Assembly (NCBI RefSeq): GCF_049331405.1
Contig: NZ_CP186274.1
Coordinates: 4,960,001-5,024,000, forward strand
Length of the DNA: 64,000 nt
Direction of reading: 5' to 3'
Origin: PoT sp049331405
Lineage (GTDB): Bacteria > Planctomycetota > Planctomycetia > Isosphaerales > Isosphaeraceae
In this document: in pieces, positions 1 to 9,375 of the stretch
Layout of the letters: every line of letters begins with the position of its first letter
How positions within the stretch are numbered: the first letter of the stretch is position 1
Notes under the pieces: model-generated
What the model saw: the letters and a program-made list of their open reading frames with translations, nothing else
Told to the model about the DNA's origin: nothing
The model's database searches: none
Program-made: the position numbers and the translations under genes

Positions 1-492
1 CCCTTCAACGCCATCCTGCGACCTCCGTTCCAGCAGGTGATGGTGCAGTCGCGGCCGCCCAAACCGGGCCAGACGTATAACGTCCTCTTCATCAGCGTGT
101 ACAATGGGACGAAGCGGACCTTCAACGCCAGCGACAATCTCACGGTCAAGCTGAGCAACCAGGCTCCAGGCCAGGCGTTCCCGGTGCTCACCGGCTCCGA
201 GCAGTGGAAGCCCGGGCAACGGATGGTCTTCTACGTATTGTCGAAGCAGTATTATCCGGCCACTCCGGTCGTTTCGGCAGGCTTCCAGTTCAACTTCGTC
301 AATCCCCAGGTGACGGCCATCCCGGGGCCGTCGGGGATCTTCCTGCGGCTCAAGTACAACCCCGCCACGTTTAATAAGGTCCTCGACCAGATCGTCGCCT
401 ATGGTCCCGGTTCCAAGGGCCACGAATTGGGGCTCGCGGACACCTCAATCTGGGAGATCATCCCGGCGAATTCCAACGTCATCCCCCTTTGA
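1..492 (+). CDS. Hypothetical protein, C-terminal part (5' end outside window)
   Basis: The reading frame is open from base 1, so the GTG/ATG codons at 37-42 are probably internal and the true start lies upstream. About 163 residues are visible, ending in a TGA at 490-492. The sequence alternates hydrophobic and polar residues with many Pro, Gly, Asn and Tyr, as in a beta-rich secreted or surface protein. There are no cysteines and no catalytic motif that I recognise. It is followed by a weak inverted repeat (CATTGC/GCAATG, about 565-582). The function is unknown. The frame is supported by GC-biased third positions, but the start cannot be assigned. Confidence 0.6.
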   Translation, partial: PFNAILRPPFQQVMVQSRPPKPGQTYNVLFISVYNGTKRTFNASDNLTVKLSNQAPGQAFPVLTGSEQWKPGQRMVFYVLSKQYYPATPVVSAGFQFNFVNPQVTAIPGPSGIFLRLKYNPATFNKVLDQIVAYGPGSKGHELGLADTSIWEIIPANSNVIPL

Positions 493-567
493 CGAGGGGC
501 TGGCAGGTTTCCTCGCCGACGATCTCCGTCCGGGCCGAGTGGGTGTTGCGGCCCGAATCCAAGGCCA

Positions 568-1698
568 TTGCCACATAGCAATGCAACCACAAGTGATCAC
601 TCCTCGGTCGAATTGGCGCCGCCCGTCTTGAGGAAAAGCCCAAAGGATGTGGTTCGATCACTCTCGGGCTTGGGGCGAGGGGGTGGCCACCTGTACGGCA
701 ATCAGGTGAGCACGCGAGGTCTTGAGCACATCGCCAGGTTCCTCGCCCTCAGTTCCGTCTCCCTCTCCGGGATCAAGGGGCCGAGCAGCGGCCTCGGCTT
801 CCTGAGCCCGCTGGTCGGGATGGTCCATCTGAGGATCGATGGCGAGAGTTGGCTCGACCTCAACGGTGAGGGACACGACTCCAGCGAGAACGAACTATCC
901 CACCTCTCCGGCATGAAGCGCCTGGAGTCGCTCACACTCGGGGCACCGATCACCGACGCCGGGATGGCCCACCTGGCCCGGTTGAAATCACTTCGATGGC
1001 TCCAGGCCGATGATAAGGGAAACCAAATCACGGACGACGGCCTGGCCCGACTCTTAGGCATGAAAGAGCTTCGCAACCTCCTGCTCGCCGGCCGGTTCAC
1101 GAGCGCCGGCCTGAAGCACCTGGAAGGCCTCGAGAACCTGTCTCAGCTCTCGCTCGCCTGTCGCCCAGGCGCGATCAGTGCCGAGGCCATCGAGAAGCTC
1201 GAGGCCCGCTGCCCATCGCTTCAGCAGGTCACGTGCACGCCCGAGCCGAAGCCGACGACGCCCGCCCCGAAGGTTGGCCGGGCTGCCCCTGACTTCGAAG
1301 TCGTGGCGTTCGATGGCCGAAAGGTGCGCCTCAATGACCTGAAGGGAAAGATCGTGCTGCTCGATTTCTGGGCCACCTGGTGTATGCCCTGCCTGGCTGA
1401 CACGCCGCGTCTCAAGTCATTGATCGACGAACACCGTGCCGAGGCATTCCAGGCCATCAGCCTCAACATGGACGTGGATTCCCACCTGGCCCGGCGTCAC
1501 GTGCAGCGTCAGGGGTTGGACGGGCCCCAAGCCTGGCTCGCGAAGGATTCAAAGATCCTCACTCTCTATGCCGTCGACTCGGCACCGCTTTATGTGGTCA
1601 TCAAGCCCGACGGGACGATCGCCTACGCGGGGCGCGAGCTGGACGCGTCAAGGACCTCGGTCGCGTCGCTCGCGAAATCGAGCCCACCCAGGCCGTGA
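568..1698 (+). CDS. Leucine-rich repeat / TlpA-like thioredoxin-fold fusion protein
   Basis: Residues about 50-222 hold irregular leucine-rich repeats of the type common in planctomycetes (for example GLEHI, GMAHLARLKSL, GLKHLEGLENLSQL). A Pro/Thr linker follows at 224-235. Residues 236-370 form a TlpA/ResA-like thioredoxin domain with the FWATWCMPC signature (CxxC at 272 and 275) and a Pro at 340 in the cis-Pro position. Such domains reduce disulfides or act as redoxins, usually outside the cytoplasm, yet no signal peptide or membrane anchor is visible. The only in-frame start this far upstream is TTG at 568, with no clear ribosome site, so the N terminus is uncertain and the gene may have lost its export signal. 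Fusing LRRs to a redoxin suggests protein-binding specificity for a thiol enzyme; that is inference. Confidence 0.8.
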   Translation: MPHSNATTSDHSSVELAPPVLRKSPKDVVRSLSGLGRGGGHLYGNQVSTRGLEHIARFLALSSVSLSGIKGPSSGLGFLSPLVGMVHLRIDGESWLDLNGEGHDSSENELSHLSGMKRLESLTLGAPITDAGMAHLARLKSLRWLQADDKGNQITDDGLARLLGMKELRNLLLAGRFTSAGLKHLEGLENLSQLSLACRPGAISAEAIEKLEARCPSLQQVTCTPEPKPTTPAPKVGRAAPDFEVVAFDGRKVRLNDLKGKIVLLDFWATWCMPCLADTPRLKSLIDEHRAEAFQAISLNMDVDSHLARRHVQRQGLDGPQAWLAKDSKILTLYAVDSAPLYVVIKPDGTIAYAGRELDASRTSVASLAKSSPPRP

Positions 1699-1732
1699 GC
1701 ACTCGAATTCAAGGGGGGACGAGATCGCCGGG

Positions 1733-4700
1733 TTAGTCGAGGCCGCTCTTCCCGGCCTGATGCTGGAGCGACTCGATCGTCATCCCCTGGGCCTGGCGGA
1801 TGAGATCCAGGGTCATCGCCTCGAGTTGTTCGACGAGGGCTCGGCACTCGTCGAGACGCCCTTCGGCGGCAAAGTCTTCGAGGTCGGACGCCACCTTGCC
1901 CGCGAGGTTGGAGAAGGCGTATAGCAGGGCACAAGATTTATGCGCGGCGCCGCTCAATCGCGTGGCGTCGCGATTCCGCAGTGCCTCGCCGATCTCGGCG
2001 ATCCGCTGTGGTGCATATGTCTCCAGGTCGCGACACATCCGGACCAGGATGTCCGCGTCCTCGCCGCACGAGGTCAGGACTGCGGTCGGGTCGATCAAGT
2101 TCCTCAACCGAGGGGCTTCCGGGACCGGGATCGGTCGAGGGATTGCCACCTTGTCGATGACCAATCGATCGATGGCTTCGAAGAGGGCGGCCTTCGAGAC
2201 GGGCTTGGTCAGGAAGTCGTCCATCCCGGCGTCGAGGCAGTGCTGGCGATCCTGGTCTCGCGAGCGGGCTGTCAGCGCGATGATCGGCAGGTGGCCGCCG
2301 ATAGCCTGCTCCTGTTCCCGGATCGATCCCACGACCTCAAAACCATCGCATTCGGGCATGTGCACATCCAGGAGAAGCAGGTCGAAGTCCCGCTCGGTGA
2401 CGAAGGCGAGGGCCTCTCGCCCGTTGCTCGCCCTGGTGACATGGTGACCGCGACGGGTCAAGAGCTGCTCGGCGAGATTGGCGCTGAATTCGTTGTCCTC
2501 GGCCACGAGGATCTCGAGCCGAGGTGCATCGGCGACCATCAGGGGGGACGTCGGGGACTTCTCGGGCGCCGCGTGCTGCAACATGATGGGGCCATCGTAC
2601 GAGGTCCGGCTCAACACCCGGCGGAAAACCTCGTGGAGCTCCTCACTCCGGATCGGCTTGACGAGGAGGGCGTCGATCCGGAGCTCGCGCGAGCGGGCCG
2701 GGTCGATGGCGCGGTCGCTCCCATTCATCAGGATCAGGTGCGTCTCGGCCAGCTCGGCCCGGGCCCGGATCCGGGCGGCCAGGGCGAAGCCGTCGGTGTC
2801 GGGCATCTGCGCGTCGATCAGGACGATGTCGTAGAGCCGGCCTGACGCCGCGGAGTCCCAGAGGGCGTCCACGGCCCCGATCCCGTCGACCACCGAGGTC
2901 GGCACGGCCCCCCAGCCCCGGCACCATTGTTCGAGGATCCGGCGATGCGTCGCGTTGTCGTCGACGACGAGTACACCGCGGCCATCGAGCAGGCGAGACG
3001 CGTCGGCCCCGAGGAGCGACGGATCATGGCCGAGCTCGAACCTCGCCGTGAATGTGAAGACGCTCCCCTTGCCGGGCTCGCTCTCCACCGAGATGACGCC
3101 CCCCATGAGGTTCACCAGTCGCGAGGCGATCGTCAGGCCCAGGCCCGTCCCGCCGTACTTGCGAGTCGTCGACATGTCCTCCTGCTCGAAGGCGAGGAAG
3201 ATCGCCGCGTGCTTCTCATGGGCGATCCCGACTCCGGTGTCGGAGACCTGGAACCGCAGGTGGACCTCCGAGTCCTTCGCCCCCGCGTCGAGGACGCCGA
3301 CCCGGACCTCGACCTCCCCCTTCTCCGTGAATTTGACGGCGTTGCCGACGAGGTTATTGAGCACCTGGCGCAGGCGCCCGACGTCTCCGAACAGCGCGTC
3401 GGGGACCTCCGCCTGCACGTCGCCGACGAGTTCGAGCCCCTTTCGATGGGCCCGGGGCGCGAGGGCCCGGAGGGTGTCTCCGACGACGCCTCGCACGGAG
3501 AAGTCGACCGGGTCGAGTTCGAACTTGCCGGCCTCGATCTTGGAGAAGTCGAGCAGGTCGTTGATGAGGCCGAGCAGGTCGTTGGCCGAGGCCGAGACGG
3601 TCTTGAGATACTCGCGCTGGTCGGTCGTCAGGGCGGTGTCGAGGACGATCTCCGTCATCCCCAGGATCGCGTTCATGGGGGTTCGAATCTCGTGGCTGAC
3701 GTTCGCCAGGAATTCGTCCTTCGCCGTATTGGCGGCCTCGGCCATCTCCTTGGCGAGCCTCAACTCGGCCGCCTGGAGGTTGCGCTCGATCCCCAGGGCG
3801 ATCACCCCCGCGAGCGAGTCGAGCGTCTGGATCACCGCCTCGGAAAACGGCTGTCGCGAGAAGAGGGCCAGCACCCCCGTCAGGCGGTCGCCGACGACGA
3901 GCGGGAAGCCGGCGAACCCGACCATCCCCTCGCGCCTCGCCCACTCTGGGTCGCTGATGAGAGGTTCGTCGACGATCTGGTTGCTCAGGAACGGCTTGCG
4001 CTCGAACGCGAGCTTGCCGACGCCGAGCTCGCCCAGGGGGATCCGCGAATGCCTGCCGTCGAGGTTCGTGTACATCCCGGCGCTGGCCTGCAACTCCAGC
4101 GTGTCCTTCCCGGCGGGGAGGAACCAGATCCTCGCGAAGGCGGCGTCGATGTAGCGCACCAGGGCCTCGGCGCAGGGCTGGAGGAACTCATGCAGGGTCT
4201 CCCCCCGATTCAGGGCGATTCCCACGTCGCGCCCCAGCTCGGCGAGGCGGGCCCGCTCGACCTCCGCCTCCCTGGCTTGAAGGAGCATCTCCTCGGCCCG
4301 CTTGCGGTCGGTGATGTCGGTCCGGCTCCCGAGGAATCGGATCGGCTTGCCGGTCTCATCCCGCACGGCGATGCCTCGCGACAAGACCCATCGGTAAGTG
4401 CCGTCGCGATGCGCGACCCGGAATTCGGACTCGAACTCCTGCGTCTTGCCGCTCAGGTAGTCCTGGATGTCGACTTCCACCCGCGGCGCGTCCTCGGGAT
4501 GCCATAGTGCCTTGTTCGTGATGTTGTCACTCGCGGCCTTGGGCAGGTCGAAGCCCGCCTGCTCCCAGACGTTGAGGTAATGGACCGGCCCGCTGGGATA
4601 GATCCCATCCGGCATCTCGACTTCCCAGATCCCCACGTGCGACCCTCGCACGGCGAGTTCCAGGCGCTCGCTGACCTGGCGGAGGGCTTCCTCGGCGAGC

Positions 4701-5224
4701 TTGCGCTCGGTGATGTCCTCCACGAGGCCGCCGATCCTGGGAGCCTCGCCCTCCTGCGGCTTCACGGCGAAGGACCGGCTCCGCACCCATCGGATCGAGC
4801 CGTCGGGGCGCACGACCCGGTACTCCATGCTCACGAAGTTGCCCCCGGCGCGCTGGATGAAGTTCTCCTGGATCAACGCACGGTCGTCGGGGTGGATGCT
4901 GCTGGACCAGGCCATCGGGTCGTCATAGAGGGCCTCGATCTTCGTCCCCCAGATTTCCTCATACGCCGGGCTGACATAGAGGATGCGCCCCGTGGTGGCG
5001 TCGGCGATCCAGTAGATCTCATGGATATTCTCCGCGAGTTGGCGGAACCGCTCCTCGGTCTCCCATGCGGTTTCCTCCTGGCTTCGCCTCGCATCGCCGC
5101 GGCCGTTGGCCCTCGCGCGGCGGGCGTACGCGACCAGGCCGGCGAGCGCCGCCAGGGCGAGGACCACGTCCCATCGCCCGATCCAGGATAAGCCAGAGAT
5201 TTCGCTGAAGGCGTAAGTAGCCAA
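1733..5224 (-). CDS. Hybrid sensor histidine kinase (PAS-PAS-GAF-HisKA-HATPase-REC-REC-HPt)
   Basis: A 1163-residue multistep phosphorelay kinase. Order: one N-terminal membrane segment (about 18-35), PAS/PAC about 55-180, a second PAS/PAC about 185-310, GAF about 325-485, HisKA with the phospho-His in SHEIRTPMN (H511), HATPase with N box about 621-632, DTGVGI at 662 and GGTGLGL at 691, a first receiver with D804, a second receiver with D953 and K1007, and an HPt domain with H1095. Phosphate would pass from His to Asp to His inside one protein and on to an unlinked regulator; no partner regulator is adjacent. The first receiver keeps the acidic pair (D755/D756), D804 and K856. The HPt motif (AHKSCALLYAF) departs from the usual AHxLKG form. 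The start is a TTG at 5224, with no better upstream ATG. The ligand is unknown. Confidence 0.93.
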   Translation of the reverse strand: MATYAFSEISGLSWIGRWDVVLALAALAGLVAYARRARANGRGDARRSQEETAWETEERFRQLAENIHEIYWIADATTGRILYVSPAYEEIWGTKIEALYDDPMAWSSSIHPDDRALIQENFIQRAGGNFVSMEYRVVRPDGSIRWVRSRSFAVKPQEGEAPRIGGLVEDITERKLAEEALRQVSERLELAVRGSHVGIWEVEMPDGIYPSGPVHYLNVWEQAGFDLPKAASDNITNKALWHPEDAPRVEVDIQDYLSGKTQEFESEFRVAHRDGTYRWVLSRGIAVRDETGKPIRFLGSRTDITDRKRAEEMLLQAREAEVERARLAELGRDVGIALNRGETLHEFLQPCAEALVRYIDAAFARIWFLPAGKDTLELQASAGMYTNLDGRHSRIPLGELGVGKLAFERKPFLSNQIVDEPLISDPEWARREGMVGFAGFPLVVGDRLTGVLALFSRQPFSEAVIQTLDSLAGVIALGIERNLQAAELRLAKEMAEAANTAKDEFLANVSHEIRTPMNAILGMTEIVLDTALTTDQREYLKTVSASANDLLGLINDLLDFSKIEAGKFELDPVDFSVRGVVGDTLRALAPRAHRKGLELVGDVQAEVPDALFGDVGRLRQVLNNLVGNAVKFTEKGEVEVRVGVLDAGAKDSEVHLRFQVSDTGVGIAHEKHAAIFLAFEQEDMSTTRKYGGTGLGLTIASRLVNLMGGVISVESEPGKGSVFTFTARFELGHDPSLLGADASRLLDGRGVLVVDDNATHRRILEQWCRGWGAVPTSVVDGIGAVDALWDSAASGRLYDIVLIDAQMPDTDGFALAARIRARAELAETHLILMNGSDRAIDPARSRELRIDALLVKPIRSEELHEVFRRVLSRTSYDGPIMLQHAAPEKSPTSPLMVADAPRLEILVAEDNEFSANLAEQLLTRRGHHVTRASNGREALAFVTERDFDLLLLDVHMPECDGFEVVGSIREQEQAIGGHLPIIALTARSRDQDRQHCLDAGMDDFLTKPVSKAALFEAIDRLVIDKVAIPRPIPVPEAPRLRNLIDPTAVLTSCGEDADILVRMCRDLETYAPQRIAEIGEALRNRDATRLSGAAHKSCALLYAFSNLAGKVASDLEDFAAEGRLDECRALVEQLEAMTLDLIRQAQGMTIESLQHQAGKSGLD

Positions 5225-6553
5225 GGATGCGCCAGGAAAGGTGCAACGATGCCGGTTCGACGGCCGGCGGCACGACCCGCGAGGCTCGGGACCGGGATCA
5301 ATGGCAATGAGAGCTCAGGACACGCGATCCAAGCGAGATCGTCTTCTAGGGTGGACGGACGCGGGGGCTTGGGCGATCGAAGCCGATGTTGAGGCTACGA
5401 GCTGGGCGTGGGGTCTTTCACGCACGCCCACCGAGGAGACAGTGTCAGGAATCTGCCGACGGTGAGACACGCGTGCATCGCGATCAGTTCGTCAAACCCC
5501 GACCGACCCCAACACCAAGCGAATGGAGTGCCAACCCAATGCAAGGATTCAATCAGGCCATCCTTCCGCACGATGCAAGCCGCACTTATAGCATCGACAC
5601 AGCGATCCCGCGGCGAGTTTGCTTTGATGGCTTCCTACCCTGACGCCACGTCGGAGCCCGAGACTTGGCGCCCTCAGTGACAATCCTCGACTCTGCCTCT
5701 CGCCCGCAAATCGCCCCCGGACGAACGCCTCAAGTAAAGACTCTTTCAAGGGAAGCGTCAAGCCGGAGGGCGCTGATCCCGGAGAAAAATGAACACAATC
5801 ACGAAGCACCATGACTTGAACGGAAGCCTCGCCACCAACCTTGCCGGGTGGATTCGTGCCGGAACCCAGCCCAAGCCTTTTTGCAGTAACATTGCCAAAC
5901 CATGGCAATCGAGAACCGCATGGTTACTCGCAATACGCGGCGTCGACGTCCAGGCATCGCGATCCAGGAGGAAAACGCTGGCCAAATTCAGGTCATTTGT
6001 CTCAAAAGCTTCCAACTCGTCAGACCACTTTCGACCCTACCCCGCCGTGACGATGGACTCCCGCCCTCGGTCCAACCCCAACAAGACGGGCCTGGCACAT
6101 GGGGAGGGGAGAATCTTCGGATCGAAGGGGCGCGAAGCGCGTGGACGCGGGCGGGTCATCGTTTAGCCTGCCTTCGGACACGACTGGCGGGACGGCTGAA
6201 TAGCCGAGTGGCCTGGACTTGCTATACTACACTGTACACCGGTGGCATTCGGACTCTGTCGGGAACCGCCCCTCCCGGCTTCGTGACGGCGGGAGCGGGC
6301 AAAACCACCCTCACCCTCTGTATCGAACCGGAGTTAGTGCTCGCGAAGTGGAGACCGACACGTGAAAATGAATATTTCTTTAAAAATTCGAGCTCGATCG
6401 ATAATACAAGAGAGGGCGACGGGCCGCGCGGGCCACGACATTCCGAAGAGGCCGGGCGAGGGGACGAAGAGGTGAATCCGAGGGGTCGACCCGACCGACG
6501 CGACAAATGCCGACGCCGTAGCCGCAATCCAGGGCATCGAAGAGGTCTCCGAG
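5225..6553. other. Long intergenic region without a convincing gene
   Basis: About 1.3 kb between the divergent kinase gene and the 142-residue gene. Short open frames exist on both strands, but they lack family resemblance, ribosome sites and the GC-biased third position of neighbouring genes. Composition is mixed, and an AT-rich patch at 6365-6410 contains a GATAAT hexamer (6400-6405) that could serve as a -10 box for the genes at 6554 and 7054, without a good -35. A TATACT hexamer lies at 6223-6228. No tRNA, repeat array or riboswitch that I can name is visible. It may hold a decayed gene or an RNA. Confidence 0.5.
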
Positions 6554-6982
6554 ATGAAGTTGAGAATCCGAGGTAATTCGATCCGCCTCCGACTCGGCCA
6601 GTCCGAGGTCGAGCGGATGGTCGAGCAGGGTTTCGTCGAGGAATTCACCACGTTCGACATCGCGCGTCGCCAGCGCCTGGAGTACGTCCTGCGATCCTCG
6701 GACGACGCCAAGGAAGTCGCCGCCACGTTCGACGAGGGTCGCCTCGTGGTCAGGATCCCGGCCGAGCAGATCCGAGCCTGGGCCTCGACGGATCAGGTGG
6801 GGATCGAGGCGTTTCAGAAGGTCTCCGAGGACGAGACGCTCAGGATTCTCGTCGAGAAGGACTTCGAGTGTATCGACGCCCCCGTGCATGAGTCGCAGGC
6901 TGACGCCTTCCCCCGCCCAACTACGGGGATCGCCTGTTCGACCGCGAGTGGGGACTATCCCGACGACACGTCGACAGATTGA
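6554..6982 (+). CDS. Conserved hypothetical protein preceding fdhD
   Basis: A 142-residue protein beginning MKLRIRGNSIRLRLGQSEV, rich in charged residues, with no signal peptide or membrane segment. The first 115 residues look like a compact alpha/beta domain; the last 25 are low-complexity, Ser/Thr/Asp-rich and acidic. I recall similar short proteins (DUF7009-like) in planctomycetes and other bacteria but no proven function. The ATG at 6554 is preceded by a GAGG stretch (6543-6546, AGAGGTC) at workable spacing. The gene ends 71 bases before fdhD on the same strand, so joint expression and a link to molybdenum-enzyme maturation are plausible but unproven. A catalytic motif is not apparent. 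Confidence 0.75.
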   Translation: MKLRIRGNSIRLRLGQSEVERMVEQGFVEEFTTFDIARRQRLEYVLRSSDDAKEVAATFDEGRLVVRIPAEQIRAWASTDQVGIEAFQKVSEDETLRILVEKDFECIDAPVHESQADAFPRPTTGIACSTASGDYPDDTSTD

Positions 6983-7053
6983 CGCCGCGCGACGACCGGC
7001 CGACGGTCGATCGGCGCTCATGTCGTTGAGGGCCCTTGCCCGGGGAGCCTGCG

Positions 7054-7860
7054 ATGCTGATTTTACGCTGGGACGGGGAAGTCGCCCGCGAATTACCCGA
7101 TGAGGTCGTCGAGGAAGAGCCGCTCGAGATCCGGGTCCAGGGGCGGCCGATCAGCGTCACCATGCGCACGCCGGGCCACGACCCCGACCTTGCCGTCGGC
7201 TTCCTCCTCACCGAGGGGATCATCCGGCGCCGGCAGGACGTGCTCCTGGTCCGGCACTGCGACGACAATCAGGATGGCAACATCCTCGACGTGCTGATCG
7301 ATCCCGACGTCGCCGTCGACTTCCAGCGCCTCACGCGTCACGTCTTCGCCAGTTCGAGTTGCGGGCTCTGCGGCAAGGCGACGATCGACTCGGTCCACTG
7401 CCAGTTCGCCCCGGTGCAGTCCGACATCGTGGTCTCGGCCGAGTTGCTCGCCACCCTGCCGGACAAGATGCGGCTTGCGCAAACGACCTTCAACCGCACG
7501 GGGGGCCTGCACGCGGCGGCCCTCTTCGACCTCTCGGGCGATTTGATCACGCTCCGGGAGGACGTCGGCCGGCACAACGCCGTAGACAAGGTGATCGGCC
7601 AGCGCTTCCTGAAAGGGGCCTTCCCCCCCGATCAGGCCATCCTGGTGGTCTCGGGCCGCAGTTCCTTCGAGATCATGCAGAAGGCCCTCGCCGCGAGGAT
7701 CCCGATCGTCGCGGCCGTCTCCGCCCCTTCCAGCCTCGCCGTCGAATTCGCAAGGGAGAGCGGCCAGACGCTGATCGGTTTCCTCAGGGAACGGCGAATG
7801 AACGTCTACGCCCACCCGCACCGGATCGAATTCGCGAGCGTTTCCGAGGCCAAACCCTGA
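7054..7860 (+). CDS. fdhD: Sulfurtransferase FdhD (formate dehydrogenase accessory protein)
   Basis: FdhD takes sulfur from a cysteine desulfurase (IscS in E. coli) and passes it to the molybdenum cofactor of formate dehydrogenase, which is inactive without it. It acts in the cytoplasm. The 268-residue protein shows the SSCGLCGK motif with the two sulfur-carrying cysteines (C103, C106), then REDVGRHNAVDKVIG at 168-182 and SGRSSFEIMQKA at 200-211, all family hallmarks, and has normal family length. I chose the ATG at 7054 because GGGGAG (7042-7047) sits at correct spacing; a TTG at 7036 would add six residues. No formate dehydrogenase subunit is in the window, so the client enzyme is encoded elsewhere. 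It is convergent with the next gene, 23 bases away. Confidence 0.95.
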   Translation: MLILRWDGEVARELPDEVVEEEPLEIRVQGRPISVTMRTPGHDPDLAVGFLLTEGIIRRRQDVLLVRHCDDNQDGNILDVLIDPDVAVDFQRLTRHVFASSSCGLCGKATIDSVHCQFAPVQSDIVVSAELLATLPDKMRLAQTTFNRTGGLHAAALFDLSGDLITLREDVGRHNAVDKVIGQRFLKGAFPPDQAILVVSGRSSFEIMQKALAARIPIVAAVSAPSSLAVEFARESGQTLIGFLRERRMNVYAHPHRIEFASVSEAKP

Positions 7861-7883
7861 AGCGATAGGCTCCTCACCATCGA

Positions 7884-8720
7884 TCAAACCGCGGCACTCG
7901 TCGCGACGCCGCCGGGACTCTTCGCCGGCGAGGGACGAGTGGCCCAGAGGATCCCGACCGCACTCATGAGGCAGACGCTCATGTGGACGAGGAGTCGGGC
8001 GTTGGCGGTCGCCGGGATCGGGTTCGTCGTCGAGGCCAGCGGGAACGCGATGCCGCCGAGCACGTCGAAGACGAGCGTCCCCAGGATCGCCCCCACAATC
8101 CCCCCCAGGGCCGCGATCGCCGGACTCTTCCAGCCTTCCCCCCCGAGGCCGAAGGCCAGGCCCGCCCCGAGGCCCGCCCCGGCCCACATCCCGCCGTGGA
8201 TGAGAATGGGGAACAGGACGTCGTGCGAGAGGTGGGTCGCCGACTCCATGAACGCTCGCCAGTAAATCCCCAGCATGAGCCTCGTGCAAAGCCAGCAGAG
8301 GGTCCCGCCGAGCACGGCGCCCGCCATGGCGGCGATTACTCGCCGCAGACCGCCCCGCCACGGGCTGCCGCAGGCCCCCAGAAGCAAGCCGAGCACGGCC
8401 CCCATCGAGCCGTACGCGGCCGAAGCGACCTGCTGGACCGCCAACCGCTTCTGCCTCCCGATCTCCTGGGCCGACGAGACCGCGTTCGACGAAAGCTCCT
8501 TCGACATCTCGAAGGTCGGTGCGAAGTAGGCCTGAGCCCACTCGCCGACCCGCCACGACGCCAGGCCCGCCGCGGCCCCCGCGACGATCATCACCAACCC
8601 CATCAAGGCGAGGCTCCGCGGGCGAGGGTCAAGGCTCGACGAGACCTCCGCCTGCGGCCAGGTCGTGCGGGGAGGCGAGTCGAGGGACTCCACGGGGGAG
8701 TTCAGTTCATTCCCAGACAT
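7884..8720 (-). CDS. Multi-pass membrane protein of unknown function
   Basis: A 278-residue protein with a Ser/Pro-rich cytoplasmic N terminus (1-35) and about six hydrophobic segments, roughly 38-58, 102-120, 128-150, 168-190, 196-225 and 245-263. Several are Gly/Ala-rich (AGAGLGAGLAFGLGG), suggesting tight helix packing. A polar loop at about 65-100 lies between the first two helices. No transporter or enzyme signature is evident. The ATG at 8718-8720 is preceded on its strand by an AGGAGGTC sequence (8724-8731), a strong ribosome site. It probably forms a single-gene unit, convergent with fdhD. Function unknown. Confidence 0.75.
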   Translation of the reverse strand: MSGNELNSPVESLDSPPRTTWPQAEVSSSLDPRPRSLALMGLVMIVAGAAAGLASWRVGEWAQAYFAPTFEMSKELSSNAVSSAQEIGRQKRLAVQQVASAAYGSMGAVLGLLLGACGSPWRGGLRRVIAAMAGAVLGGTLCWLCTRLMLGIYWRAFMESATHLSHDVLFPILIHGGMWAGAGLGAGLAFGLGGEGWKSPAIAALGGIVGAILGTLVFDVLGGIAFPLASTTNPIPATANARLLVHMSVCLMSAVGILWATRPSPAKSPGGVATSAAV

Positions 8721-9375
8721 GAAGACCTCCTAGGACATCGGCGAGGACTCGACCGCGGCGACTCCCCCAATTCGGATCGGGCCGGGTCGGGGGCCAACTT
8801 GAATTCGCCCGGCTCGATGCACGAAACAACTGGAGATGAAGACCTCGAAAACCGAGGCATTTTTATCATAGACAGAGACGTCGATCCCGTCACTCCGATT
8901 CTTGCTTCCAACAAACGTTCCACGGGCGTGAAACTCATGTTTTGCCTAGTTTTTTCGTACTAAAACCATCAAGGTATGCAGCCGAATCCCTTAATAGTAA
9001 GTGGATTATTTTAGCGTGATCGGGAGAAATCGCTTGACTTCGCGGGTCGAGTCTGGGAAAAATCAGTCGATTCAAATATCTTAACTTCGAATTCAACTCG
9101 AGAAACCAGGCGGCACGGCTCGGACCGGTGCATCATGCCCGGGCATATGCCAGGGGCTGATACACGTTTCATTTCCGACGAGCCGAGCTGAGAGGTTCGG
9201 GGTTTCAACCGACCCGGGGCGTCCCGAACGCGGAGTCGCCAGGGTCCTCCGTATGCCTTCGATTTGGCGAGGATCAGCCTCTCACATCGCATGAGGACTG
9301 ATTGAGATTCGTCGCGGGGTTGCCGCATCATTTCACATCGGCATCCTCAACACTTCTGGTTCTGGGGGATACACC
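8721..9375. other. Intergenic region, AT-rich in its middle
   Basis: About 650 bases between divergent genes. The segment from about 8850 to 9080 is clearly more AT-rich than its surroundings and should contain the promoters for the membrane protein (minus) and the lipoprotein (plus). A TTGACT hexamer is at 9034-9039, but no well-spaced -10 follows. A short CCTCG/CGAGG stem followed by T-rich sequence occurs at about 8843-8866. No open frame with coding character was seen. Confidence 0.4.

Noticed and set aside
2927..4507. 526-codon open frame on the plus strand
   Set aside because: Lies opposite the histidine kinase catalytic region, whose motifs are unmistakable.
5902..6576. 224-codon open frame in the intergenic region
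   Set aside because: Arg/Pro/Gly-rich without domain or signal; it runs into the start of the next gene and lacks a ribosome site.
7093..8556. 487-codon open frame on the minus strand overlapping fdhD
   Set aside because: Antisense to FdhD and in a different frame from the membrane protein; no family resemblance.
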